The translations under genes were made by a program, and so were the position numbers. The notes beneath the pieces were generated by a model. That model was not told the DNA's origin. It did not search any database and was given only the letters and a program-made list of their open reading frames with translations. This document shows positions 1 to 7,629 of a stretch of 54,634 nucleotides of DNA, piece by piece (the stretch's first letter is position 1; each line of letters opens with the position of its first letter). The stretch is taken from positions 1-54,634 of the forward strand of contig URGH01000007.1 in NCBI GenBank assembly GCA_900547305.1, written 5' to 3'. Source of the stretch: an uncultured Oscillospiraceae bacterium. GTDB taxonomy: Bacteria > Bacillota > Clostridia > Oscillospirales > Acutalibacteraceae.

Positions 1-68
1 CTTTCGTGCGGTGCGAAGACCGCCTATGCTCCCAAACCACCCGCGCTACCAGCTGCGCCACACCCGGA
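1..68 (-). tRNA. partial tRNA-Pro(UGG)-like gene, aberrant 3' half
   Basis: Read on the minus strand, the sequence starts with a 7-nt acceptor strand, a canonical D arm (GCGC, AGCTGGTA, GCGC) and an anticodon loop TTTGGGA with anticodon TGG, which is proline. The window edge cuts the 3' end. The stem around the loop pairs badly (GGTGG against GCATA) and no GTTCGAA-type T loop follows. Instead there is a GCGGT/ACCGC hairpin. A strong promoter lies upstream. It may be a diverged or decayed tRNA; proline identity rests only on the anticodon and 5' half. Confidence 0.5.
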
Positions 69-124
69 TTTATTTAATTTTCAATATCATTTAATGTTGT
101 TGCGGTTATGTTTTGACACAAACA

Positions 125-153
125 ATTATATAGAAACGCATATGATTTGTCAA
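125..153 (-). promoter_or_regulatory. sigma-A promoter for the tRNA-like gene
   Basis: On the minus strand TTGACA (148-153) is followed after 17 nt by TATAAT (125-130), a perfect consensus match. Transcription would start near 118 and run leftward into the tRNA-like sequence about 50 nt away. Confidence 0.8.
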
Positions 154-161
154 TAGAGAAA

Positions 162-190
162 TTCAAATCCCCCGAAACGGGGGATTTGAA
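162..190 (-). terminator. terminator at the end of the leftward thiI/sortase operon
   Basis: A 12-bp perfect stem (TTCAAATCCCCC / GGGGGATTTGAA) with a 5-nt loop lies 17 nt after the stop codon of the membrane protein gene. The tail is only moderately T-rich on the minus strand, so it may act in both directions. Confidence 0.6.
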
Positions 191-206
191 AAACTGCAGC
201 CCGTTT

Positions 207-1391
207 TTACTGTTTTCCGAACAGAACGTTAAAGATGTTTCGCAGGTATTCGCCGGACGTCACTCCGGTTTTGGACGGAACGATAAAAATGCAGTAGCAG
301 AGAACAGCGGTTATTAAAAGCAGAAGAATAAGAACGGCAATCACGGCAATATTTTCCCTGAAAAACGAGCGCGAGGGTTCGGGCAGCTCGTCATCGGCGT
401 GAAAGTTCATATTCTCGTTAACGTTCATCGAGTAAAGCTCGTCATCACGGCGCGAAACGCGGTTCAGTTTTTCGGCGGGGATATAAAAATCCGAATCAAC
501 ATCGTCGCTTACATACGCCTCTTTTGCGGCGGAGCGGTAATCGTCGGTTTCGAATATCATTCCGCCGTCAAGCGATATGCCGTCTTTTTCGGCGGTGGTG
601 AATGAGCTTAGCGGCTTTGCCTCTGCCTCGGTCGGCTGCGGCTCTGACTCAGCAGGGCGGGGTTCGGCTTGCTCTACCGTAACATCCTCGTCCTCCTCGT
701 CGGGTATACTTATATCCTCCGTTTGCACGGAGCTGTCGGGTTCTTCCGTTTCCGGCTCGGCTTCCGGCTCGCTTTCAGAGGATGAAAACAGGTCGGTAAT
801 TTCTTCTGCGCCCGCTGTAATATCGGGTTCGGCAGGTACGGGCGGGGTTATGGGAATTTCCGGCACGGGCGGCGTTACCGGCTCTGACGGCTGCGGCTTT
901 TGCACGGTGCTTTCCGCCTTGGCTTTAAGTTCGGTTGCGCAAAGCTCCTCAATATACGGGTGAATAAGCGTGGTCATAATGGTTTTGCGCACGCTCTTGC
1001 TGTCAGACAAAAGTATCATAGACTGCGGACCGCTTTCAATAATGCAACCGCCGAAGTATCCGTCAGGGGTTACAAGCGGAGTGGCTCCGTTTATGACCGA
1101 AATATTATTTCCGTCGGCAATGCCGTAAAGCTTGTTATCTATGGGGGAGAGCGGTTTGCCGATTGCACCCGCAACGGTGCTTAAAACTCCCTCATCCCCG
1201 AAAAGACTGCCGACTATTATTATAACCCTGCTTCTTGAAACAGCGCGGGCGAGATTATGTACCATCGATTTTCTGTCGGGCGCTTTATCGGTAAGCAGGC
1301 GCATACGGCAGCAGCCGCAAAGATTAAATTCCATTTCAAAATCGGTGGCTGTTTTGTAATAGATAATGTCAACCTTTATGTTCTGAAACAT
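207..1391 (-). CDS. membrane-anchored protein with a degenerate CinA/MoCF-like N-terminal domain
   Basis: About 394 residues. Residues 1-155 follow the order of a CinA molybdopterin-binding-like (MoCF) domain: a segment ending in VGSLFGDEG where CinA has GGLGPTxDD, then GKPL, then a TPDGYFGG...GPQSM stretch where CinA has TAPG...PGVPSEM. The key glycines and aspartates are partly lost, so the fold is an inference. A 190-residue Pro/Glu/Ser-rich linker follows, then one transmembrane helix near residues 346-371 and a short tail. The ATG at 1391 is chosen because GGGG lies just upstream; another ATG is at 1403. The neighbouring gene is the CinA C-terminal half, which supports a split CinA relationship. 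Confidence 0.6.
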   Translation of the reverse strand: MFQNIKVDIIYYKTATDFEMEFNLCGCCRMRLLTDKAPDRKSMVHNLARAVSRSRVIIIVGSLFGDEGVLSTVAGAIGKPLSPIDNKLYGIADGNNISVINGATPLVTPDGYFGGCIIESGPQSMILLSDSKSVRKTIMTTLIHPYIEELCATELKAKAESTVQKPQPSEPVTPPVPEIPITPPVPAEPDITAGAEEITDLFSSSESEPEAEPETEEPDSSVQTEDISIPDEEDEDVTVEQAEPRPAESEPQPTEAEAKPLSSFTTAEKDGISLDGGMIFETDDYRSAAKEAYVSDDVDSDFYIPAEKLNRVSRRDDELYSMNVNENMNFHADDELPEPSRSFFRENIAVIAVLILLLLITAVLCYCIFIVPSKTGVTSGEYLRNIFNVLFGKQ

Positions 1392-1472
1392 ATTATTCCC
1401 CATTCTGCCGCCGAATTTTTTATAGCCCTAAATCGCGGCGGCGGCGGCGCGATAACGGCTTTAATTTATCGG

Positions 1473-2417
1473 TTAAAAGGGGTAGTCCGCTCCGCGGTCG
1501 TCATACCAGCGTTTCGGGTACCTGGGCGACGGATTGGCTTTGGAAATTGAAGTATCAACCGTCTCATCCTCGCCCTCACGGGTTTCACGCGCCATAACTA
1601 CAAGGCGCGCGTCGTCAAAATCGTAAACGCAGGTTACAAGGGTTATAATGTTATCTTCTTTTGTAACGTCAACACCCGTGTTTATAAGGCTGCGCTCGTA
1701 TGCCTCGCCCGACCAGCTTTCAAAATCCTCATCGTTTGCAAAGCTTTTCCGCGAAATATTGTAGATATACCCGTTATCATCCGCTTTTGACGCATTGAGT
1801 ACAAAAACCGCATAAACCTTGTATGTACTCTTTTTGTAGAGCGTGGAAAACTCAATTGTCGGGTTTTGGCGGTAAAAACTCAGTGAACGGTACTTTGTGA
1901 GATCGGCAAACATACTGCCGTTTTTCATGTGGTGACCGTATATAACAAGGTTTTTATCGGTTTCCTCTTCGGTTATTTTGTTGGTGTAATCGAAAAACAG
2001 CGAGCCGTAGGCGCTTTTTTGCTTTTTTTGGTTGTGGGTAAGATAAAAGCTGTTATCCGCCGCTTGATAAATCGGGTTATCCACCCGAGTATTCGGTACG
2101 GTTATCCAACCCTTGAAGTCGCTGTTTTCTTTCAGCATATAATCATTGACCGAAAGCCGCTCGGCGGAGCCCGTGCTTATTGACGCGCCGTGCCAGATAT
2201 TGCGGCTGCTCTTGATTATATTATCCTGCTTTTTTGCCGATAAAAAGTAATTCGCAAGGTATGAGGCGGAAACGATAAGGGTTATAAGCGATATAAGGAA
2301 AAACACCTTAATTATTATCTGCTTTATGTTGTCCTTCCCGTTCGGTATGTAGGATAAGTAAAGCCTACGGAAAAAATTCTTTACCGTTTTTCTTTCTTTT
2401 GCGTGTGCGTGTTTCAT
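1473..2417 (-). CDS. srtB: class B sortase
   Basis: This is a membrane-bound cysteine transpeptidase that would attach proteins carrying a sorting signal to the cell wall or pilin partners. It is 314 aa with a basic N-terminus, one transmembrane helix (about 34-58) and an extracellular catalytic domain. The catalytic residues are visible: His in YGHHM (near 162), Cys in LVTC (263) and Arg in ARLVV (271). The long insert before the Cys fits class B. No obvious LPxTG/NPxTN substrate gene is adjacent, so its target is unknown. Its start overlaps the stop of the upstream pncC-like gene (TAATG), so the two are translationally coupled. Confidence 0.9.
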   Translation of the reverse strand: MKHAHAKERKTVKNFFRRLYLSYIPNGKDNIKQIIIKVFFLISLITLIVSASYLANYFLSAKKQDNIIKSSRNIWHGASISTGSAERLSVNDYMLKENSDFKGWITVPNTRVDNPIYQAADNSFYLTHNQKKQKSAYGSLFFDYTNKITEEETDKNLVIYGHHMKNGSMFADLTKYRSLSFYRQNPTIEFSTLYKKSTYKVYAVFVLNASKADDNGYIYNISRKSFANDEDFESWSGEAYERSLINTGVDVTKEDNIITLVTCVYDFDDARLVVMARETREGEDETVDTSISKANPSPRYPKRWYDDRGADYPF

Positions 2418-2908
2418 TAGAATACTTCCCCGACTGTATTAAATGCCAGCTTTAAAAGCTGTTCTGCCGCCTGCTCTCTCACATATTCGCGGCTTATAGG
2501 GCTTATGTTAAGCTCTTTCACCATCACCCCGCCTTTATAAGCTGCCGCTATGAAAACCAACCCCGGCATATGCCCCTCTGAGCTGTCGGGTCCCGCAACT
2601 CCTGTTACCGAAACGCCTATATCCGCCGCGGCTTTTTCGCGTATACATTCCGCCATTTGCCGCGCCGTATCATAACTTACGGCACCCAAGGTATCAAGCG
2701 TTTCTTTTTTTACGCCTAAAACCTTATTCTTTATTCGGCAGGAGTATGACGCTACGCCTAACTCGAAAACCGCCGATGACCCGGGAACTGCGGTTATATA
2801 GGACGAAACAAGCCCGCCCGTACAGGATTCGGCTGTGGCTATAAGCAACTTTTTCTCTTTAAGCAGTTCAACCAACTGCTCTGCCGTGTTGTAAATTTCG
2901 GTGTTCAT
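2417..2908 (-). CDS. pncC: CinA C-terminal domain amidase (nicotinamide-nucleotide amidohydrolase family)
   Basis: At 163 aa this is the stand-alone CinA C-terminal (PncC) domain, which in other bacteria deamidates NMN in NAD recycling. Family motifs are TAESCTGG near residue 25 with the catalytic serine, an SYSCRIKNKVLGV segment and GVAGPD near 103. Full-length CinA would add an N-terminal MoCF domain; that domain is missing here, but a degenerate MoCF-like domain sits two genes downstream. The start overlaps the stop of thiI, so it belongs to the same leftward operon. Confidence 0.9.
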   Translation of the reverse strand: MNTEIYNTAEQLVELLKEKKLLIATAESCTGGLVSSYITAVPGSSAVFELGVASYSCRIKNKVLGVKKETLDTLGAVSYDTARQMAECIREKAAADIGVSVTGVAGPDSSEGHMPGLVFIAAAYKGGVMVKELNISPISREYVREQAAEQLLKLAFNTVGEVF

Positions 2909-4077
2909 TATTCAATCACCGAAAATTCGGTACCGTTTACGGCCTTTTCTATAAGCTCATCTACCGCTAAATTCTTTTCCGCTTCTTCACAGGCTGAAAG
3001 GGTGGGGCGCGTTTTCGGGTGCTTGGGGGTGAATACCGTGCAGCAATCCTCATAAGGTAAAATTGAGGTTTCAAACGCGTCAATATCGCGGGAGATTTTT
3101 ATAATTTCTTCCTTATCCATGCCTATAAGCGGGCGCAGCACCGGCATATTTGTAACGCTGTCGGTTGTGACGAGCGCGGGCAGGGTCTGGCTTGCAACCT
3201 GACCGAGGCTTTCCCCGGTTATAAGCGCTAAACTGCCCGAATTTCGCGCCAGCCTTTCGGAAATGCGCATCATCATTCGCCGCATTATAAGTGTGAAATA
3301 ATCCTCAGGGCAGTTTTTACCTATTTCATCCTGTATTTCGGTAAACGGTACAATAGCTAAATTTATTGCTCCCGAATACGCCGCCACCTTTTTAAGCAGG
3401 GTGCGCACCTTAAGCTCGGCGCGCGGGCTTGTATACGGCGGGCTTGCAAAGTGTATGGCGTCAAGGCGTAAGCCGCGCTTTGCCATAGTCCATGCGGCTA
3501 CGGGGCTGTCAATCCCGCCGGAAATAAGAATAGAGGCTTTGCCTGCCGTGCCTACGGGCAAGCCGCCCGCGCCCTTTATCTGCTCGCACCTTATATACGC
3601 CGCATAATCGCGCACCTCAACGTAAACCGTTCTGTCGGGGTTGTGCACGTCAACCGTTAAATGCGGGAAATTATCAAGCAGCACGCCGCCCAATTCCCTG
3701 CAAATTTCGGGAGAGGTGAGCGGAAATGTTTTATCAGCCCGCCTTGCCTCAACCTTAAAGGTTTTAATGCTTTCCATTATCGGCTTTAAATATTCGGGCG
3801 CGCGCGTAAATATATCTTCGCTCGTTTTCTCGCAAACGCAGGCGCGGCTGAACCCGGCAATGCCGAATATCTTCTTAACGCGGCAGAGAGCTTCCTCAAA
3901 ATCATAGTTTTCCGATTTCGGCTCTATATATATAGTAGACTGCGAACTGCGAACCTCGGCATCACCCAGGCTTTTAAGCCGCCTTTTAATGTTTTTTATA
4001 AGTGCGTCTTCAAAATTGCGGCGGTTAAGCCCCTTAAGTGCCAGCTCGCCGTTTTTAATAAGTATTATTTCTTTCAT
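2908..4077 (-). CDS. thiI: tRNA 4-thiouridine synthase / thiamine sulfur transferase ThiI
   Basis: ThiI adenylates U8 of tRNA and inserts sulfur to make 4-thiouridine. It is 389 aa: ferredoxin-like and THUMP regions (1-165), then a PP-loop ATPase domain with SGGIDSP near 186-192 and a DCCTVFTPKHP stretch near 345. The C-terminal rhodanese domain of enterobacterial ThiI is absent, as in Bacillus, where a dedicated cysteine desulfurase delivers sulfur. The gene overlaps by 4 nt with exactly such a desulfurase gene upstream. Confidence 0.95.
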   Translation of the reverse strand: MKEIILIKNGELALKGLNRRNFEDALIKNIKRRLKSLGDAEVRSSQSTIYIEPKSENYDFEEALCRVKKIFGIAGFSRACVCEKTSEDIFTRAPEYLKPIMESIKTFKVEARRADKTFPLTSPEICRELGGVLLDNFPHLTVDVHNPDRTVYVEVRDYAAYIRCEQIKGAGGLPVGTAGKASILISGGIDSPVAAWTMAKRGLRLDAIHFASPPYTSPRAELKVRTLLKKVAAYSGAINLAIVPFTEIQDEIGKNCPEDYFTLIMRRMMMRISERLARNSGSLALITGESLGQVASQTLPALVTTDSVTNMPVLRPLIGMDKEEIIKISRDIDAFETSILPYEDCCTVFTPKHPKTRPTLSACEEAEKNLAVDELIEKAVNGTEFSVIE

Positions 4078-5213
4078 ATATTTGCCTTTCTTAAAACCTT
4101 TTCGGCGTCACACAAAGCGTCCGCCAACAGGTCAATATCGTTCTCGGCATTATTTTTGCAAAAGCTTATTCTAAGCGCGCTGTCGGTCAAGGAGGGTTTA
4201 AGCCCCATTTCCTTTAAAACATAGCTGCCGTGACCCTTTGCGCAGGCGCTGCCGCTTGAAACAAAAATATTTCTTGTCTCTAAAAAGTGCAGCAGGGTCT
4301 CGGAGCGATAGCCCGGCAGAGATATATTAAGTATGTAGGGCAGCGCGTCGTCGGGGGAGTTGATTTCCGCCCCGCAGCGGCTTTTCAGCGTATCTTTGGC
4401 ATAGCTCCACAGCGCTTTTTGTTTTACAAGCTGCATATTTAAGTCCGGTAAGTATTCAACCGCGCCTTTAAGCCCCATTATAAGCGGAACGGGTTCTGTT
4501 CCCGAGCGCATACCGCTTTCCTGCCCGCCGCCCGTTATAAAGGGCGGAATATTTACGCCCTTTTTTCTGAAAAGAAAGCCTATGCCCTTGGGTCCGTGAA
4601 TTTTATGACCGCTGGCGGTCAGCAGGTCTGCGCCCAACAGCTTTACGTTTATGGGCAGCTTGCCGTATGCCTGAACCGCGTCACAATGAAAAAGCGCCTT
4701 GGGGCTTATGCGCTTTGTAAGCGCGGCGGCTTCCGCTACCGGTTGAACAGCCCCCGTCTCGTTGTTTACAAGCATCATACTCACAAGCAGCGTATTGTCG
4801 GTAAGCGCGTTTTTCAGGTCTTCAAGCAATACCTTGCCGTCATTCGCGGGCTTTAAATAAATTACTTCAAGCCCCGCGGCGGTGAGGCGCTTGCAGGTTT
4901 CCAAAACCGATGGGTGCTCAATTGCCGTGGTAATAACCCTGCCGCCGCGTTTTGCCGCTTTAAGGCAGGAGAGCAGGGCGGTGTTATTAGCCTCTGTTCC
5001 GCTGCCGGTAAATATTATTTCGTCACTGCGCGCGCCTATGGAACGGGCAACGCACTCCCGCGCCGCGCTTACGGCGGTTTCCGCCTCAATACCCAGAGTG
5101 TGCAGGGAGGAGGGGTTGCCCCAATTATCGCAAAGGGCTGTATTTATATTTTCAATCGCCCGCCGACATGGCTTGGTGGTGGAGCTGTTGTCAAGATAAA
5201 CGATTCCGTTCAA
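4074..5213 (-). CDS. cysteine desulfurase (IscS/NifS family), probable partner of ThiI
   Basis: A PLP enzyme of 379 aa that takes sulfur from cysteine as an enzyme persulfide. Visible motifs are DNSSTTKP at the N-terminus, TGSGTEANN, EHPS, the PLP lysine in SGHKIHGPKG (about 203) and the catalytic cysteine in SSGSACAKG (about 323). The start is TTG at 5213, set by AGGAAGTG seven nt upstream. It is first in the operon and overlaps thiI by ATGA, so it most likely serves ThiI (NifZ-like) and not general Fe-S assembly. That role is inferred from context. Confidence 0.92.
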   Translation of the reverse strand: MNGIVYLDNSSTTKPCRRAIENINTALCDNWGNPSSLHTLGIEAETAVSAARECVARSIGARSDEIIFTGSGTEANNTALLSCLKAAKRGGRVITTAIEHPSVLETCKRLTAAGLEVIYLKPANDGKVLLEDLKNALTDNTLLVSMMLVNNETGAVQPVAEAAALTKRISPKALFHCDAVQAYGKLPINVKLLGADLLTASGHKIHGPKGIGFLFRKKGVNIPPFITGGGQESGMRSGTEPVPLIMGLKGAVEYLPDLNMQLVKQKALWSYAKDTLKSRCGAEINSPDDALPYILNISLPGYRSETLLHFLETRNIFVSSGSACAKGHGSYVLKEMGLKPSLTDSALRISFCKNNAENDIDLLADALCDAEKVLRKANI

Positions 5214-5250
5214 AAACGCGCACTTCCTAAATAATTATACAATATACTAT

Positions 5251-5279
5251 ATTATACATTATTTTTTGCGCGGACACAA
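5251..5279 (-). promoter_or_regulatory. promoter of the cysteine desulfurase-thiI-pncC-srtB operon
   Basis: Minus-strand TTGTGT (5274-5279), 17 nt, TATAAT (5251-5256). It lies about 40 nt upstream of the TTG start and its ribosome binding site. Confidence 0.65.
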
Positions 5280-5342
5280 TAGCTAAATGAAGTAAATTTT
5301 TATAACCCGCATTGTGGAAAATACAAAGTATAATTGCCGCTT

Positions 5343-5924
5343 TTATTTTGTGCTGTTCAGTAAAAAAACGTTTACCGGCGAAAAGCGGTCCAAAAGCAGG
5401 CTCCATTCGTTCTGAAAGCCCTGCGGTTTTTCCGCAGTTTTTTCGGCGGGCAGGGCAATAATCGCCCTGTCTCCGCGCACCGTTTTCAAAAGCGTGCCGC
5501 CGAGCGCGCCCGAGAGTGTTTTGCATATTTCGCTTATGCTTATTCCTTTAAGTTTTATAACAATCCGTTTTTCCTCCGCCGATATAAAAATATCCCCGCT
5601 TTTCCCGCAATTATCCGCCGCGGTCAGCAAAAGCGAGGTAAAAAGCCGACGGTTTATAAGAAAAGCCCCGCTGCCCGATAAACGCACCGAAAGCCGCTTT
5701 CCCCTTTGCAGCAAAATAATGACCGCGGCGCCCAGCAGCGAGTCCGAATATTTTTGTATATTTAAAGGCTCTTTATCGCCCTTTGAAAAAATTGCTTCGC
5801 AAAGCATGATTTTTTTCAGCTGTAAAAGCCTTTTTTCCGTATTTCCGCCGTGCAGAACGCTTTTTTGAATATAAAGCCGCAGCGCGGCTAAATACCGTTC
5901 GCGCGGTCTTGGCAAATATATCAT
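5343..5924 (-). CDS. uncharacterised protein, possible degenerate GHKL ATPase-like fold
   Basis: 193 aa from the ATG at 5924, which has GGAGGT six nt upstream. There is no signal peptide. The helical N-terminal half followed by an INRRLFTSLLLTAADNC stretch and an alternating beta region resembles the DHp-to-N-box layout of histidine kinases or SpoIIAB-like proteins. The conserved Asn of the N box, the DxGxG loop and the G2 motif are not visible, so ATP binding is doubtful. It is divergent from gap and has its own promoter. The function is unknown. Confidence 0.7.
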   Translation of the reverse strand: MIYLPRPRERYLAALRLYIQKSVLHGGNTEKRLLQLKKIMLCEAIFSKGDKEPLNIQKYSDSLLGAAVIILLQRGKRLSVRLSGSGAFLINRRLFTSLLLTAADNCGKSGDIFISAEEKRIVIKLKGISISEICKTLSGALGGTLLKTVRGDRAIIALPAEKTAEKPQGFQNEWSLLLDRFSPVNVFLLNSTK

Positions 5925-5958
5925 AATGCAACCTCCGCATATGAGGTTATTATGCCAA

Positions 5959-5986
5959 ATTATATAAAAAATAAAAAAATTGTTAA
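5959..5986 (-). promoter_or_regulatory. promoter for the 193-aa protein, divergent from gap
   Basis: Minus-strand TTAACA (5981-5986), 16 nt, TATAAT (5959-5964). It sits back to back with the gap promoter at 6003-6031. Confidence 0.55.
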
Positions 5987-6002
5987 ATATTAAACAAATA
6001 GC

Positions 6003-6031
6003 TTGAAAAAGCCGAACAAATGGGTTAAAAT
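6003..6031 (+). promoter_or_regulatory. gap promoter
   Basis: TTGAAA (6003-6008), 17 nt, TAAAAT (6026-6031), followed by AAGGAGGT at 6049-6056 and the gap ATG at 6065. Confidence 0.8.
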
Positions 6032-6064
6032 AGAAAATGTAAATTATTAAGGAGGTTTTTTCCA

Positions 6065-7075
6065 ATGGTAAAAGTTGCTATTAATGGTTTCGGCCGTATA
6101 GGCCGTCTCGCTTTCCGTCAGATGTTCGGCGCCGAGGGTTATGAGGTTGTTGCCATAAACGATCTTACAAGCCCGGCTATGCTCGCTCACCTTCTCAAGT
6201 ACGATTCCGCTCAGGGTCGTTACGCTCTTGCGGACAAGGTTTCCGCAGGTGAAGACAGCATCACCGTTGACGGCAAGACCATAAAGATCTATGCCGAAAA
6301 GAACGCTGCCGATCTTCCGTGGGGCGAAATCGGTGTAGACGTAGTTCTTGAGTGCACCGGTTTCTACACCTCTAAGGACAAGGCTCAGGCTCATATCGAC
6401 GCAGGCGCTAAAAAGGTTGTTATTTCCGCTCCGGCAGGTAAGGATCTTAAAACTATCGTTTACAGCGTTAACGAGAAGACTCTTGACGCAAGCGATAAGA
6501 TCATCTCTGCCGCTTCCTGCACCACAAACTGCTTAGCTCCCATGGCTGATACTCTTAACAAGTACGCTCCCATTCAGAGCGGTATTATGACCACCGTTCA
6601 CGCTTTCACCGGCGATCAGATGGTTCTTGACGGTCCGCACAGAAAGGGCGATCTTCGCCGCGCTCGTGCCGCTGCCGTTAACATTGTTCCTAACTCAACA
6701 GGCGCCGCTAAGGCTATCGGTCTTGTAATCCCCGAGCTTAACGGTAAGCTCATCGGTTCTGCTCAGCGTGTTCCGGTTCCGACCGGTTCTACCACCATCC
6801 TTGTTGCCGTTGTTAAGGGCAAGGACGTAACCGTTGAGGGCATCAACGCCGCTATGAAGGCTGCTTCTTCCGCTTCCTTCGGCTACACCGAGGAGCCGCT
6901 TGTATCTTCCGATATTATCGGCATTACCTACGGTTCGCTGTTTGACGCTACCCAGACTATGGTTACCAAGATTGACGACGATACCTATCAGGTACAGGTT
7001 GTTTCTTGGTATGATAACGAGAACAGCTACACCAGCCAGATGGTTCGTACCATTAAGTATTTCGCTGAGATCTGA
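6065..7075 (+). CDS. gap: glyceraldehyde-3-phosphate dehydrogenase, type I
   Basis: This enzyme converts glyceraldehyde-3-phosphate to 1,3-bisphosphoglycerate with NAD and phosphate in glycolysis. It is 336 aa, the usual length. The NAD-binding NGFGRIGR is at 7-14, the catalytic Cys lies in SCTTNCLAP near 150, HAFTGDQ follows, and WYDNE is at the C-terminus. It is monocistronic with a consensus promoter, a very strong ribosome binding site and a terminator. Codon use is visibly biased (many CTT, GCT, GTT, AAG) compared with its neighbours, as expected for a highly expressed gene. Confidence 0.98.
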   Translation: MVKVAINGFGRIGRLAFRQMFGAEGYEVVAINDLTSPAMLAHLLKYDSAQGRYALADKVSAGEDSITVDGKTIKIYAEKNAADLPWGEIGVDVVLECTGFYTSKDKAQAHIDAGAKKVVISAPAGKDLKTIVYSVNEKTLDASDKIISAASCTTNCLAPMADTLNKYAPIQSGIMTTVHAFTGDQMVLDGPHRKGDLRRARAAAVNIVPNSTGAAKAIGLVIPELNGKLIGSAQRVPVPTGSTTILVAVVKGKDVTVEGINAAMKAASSASFGYTEEPLVSSDIIGITYGSLFDATQTMVTKIDDDTYQVQVVSWYDNENSYTSQMVRTIKYFAEI

Positions 7076-7092
7076 TAATAAAAAATCTCTGC

Positions 7093-7134
7093 TCCGGCGC
7101 TCTCCGTTTTATCCGGAAAGCGCCGGATTTTTTT
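7093..7134 (+). terminator. gap terminator
   Basis: Nine-bp stem TCCGGCGCT / AGCGCCGGA (7093-7101 / 7119-7127) followed by seven T. Confidence 0.9.
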
Positions 7135-7152
7135 ACAAAGGGAACTGATTGT

Positions 7153-7629
7153 ATGACCGAAAACCGCGAGGATATTTTTGATAAAATAATGCGCCTGCCG
7201 CTGCTCGTGACTTTTGAGCCTTTTTATAAAAAGCATAAGGAAGTATTGCTCTACCTGTTTTTCGGCGGAGTTGTAACCTTAGTCAGCATAGGCACATTTC
7301 AGCTTTTTTACGCCGTTTTTAAAATCAACGAGCTTATTGCGAATGTTATTTCATGGGTGATTTCGGTATTAGTGGCGTATCTCACCAACAGAACATGGGT
7401 TTTCAGAAGCACCGCAAACACGAAAAGTGCCGTTACAGCGGAAATGCTCGGTTTTTTCGGCGGCAGAGCAGCCACCCTTTTAATTGAGGAGCTTATAATT
7501 TTAGTATTCGTCACGCTTTTGAAATTCAACAGCCTTGCGGTAAAGCTGGCGGCGCAAATAGTGGTTATAGTACTGAACTATATATTCAGCAAGCTTTTGA
7601 TATTCAAAAATAAAAAATCAGGGAATTAA
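7153..7629 (+). CDS. GtrA-like membrane protein
   Basis: 158 aa with four predicted transmembrane helices after a short cytoplasmic N-terminus. The layout FFGGVVTLVSIGTFQLFY..., VAYLTNRTWVF in the middle and a final NYIFSKLLIFK is typical of the GtrA/DPMS family. Some members move lipid-linked sugars across the membrane, others act with glycosyltransferases. No glycosyltransferase is adjacent, so the substrate is unknown. The 3' end overlaps the convergent lysozyme gene by 12 nt. Confidence 0.85.
   Translation: MTENREDIFDKIMRLPLLVTFEPFYKKHKEVLLYLFFGGVVTLVSIGTFQLFYAVFKINELIANVISWVISVLVAYLTNRTWVFRSTANTKSAVTAEMLGFFGGRAATLLIEELIILVFVTLLKFNSLAVKLAAQIVVIVLNYIFSKLLIFKNKKSGN

Noticed and set aside
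1..68. Group I intron in the tRNA anticodon loop
   Set aside because: The visible stretch is too short to show intron core helices, and the break does not follow a U at a usual insertion site in a recognisable way.
577..963. Ser/Gly-rich 128-codon frame on the plus strand
   Set aside because: It is antisense to the Pro/Glu-rich linker of the membrane protein gene; the composition follows from that coding strand.
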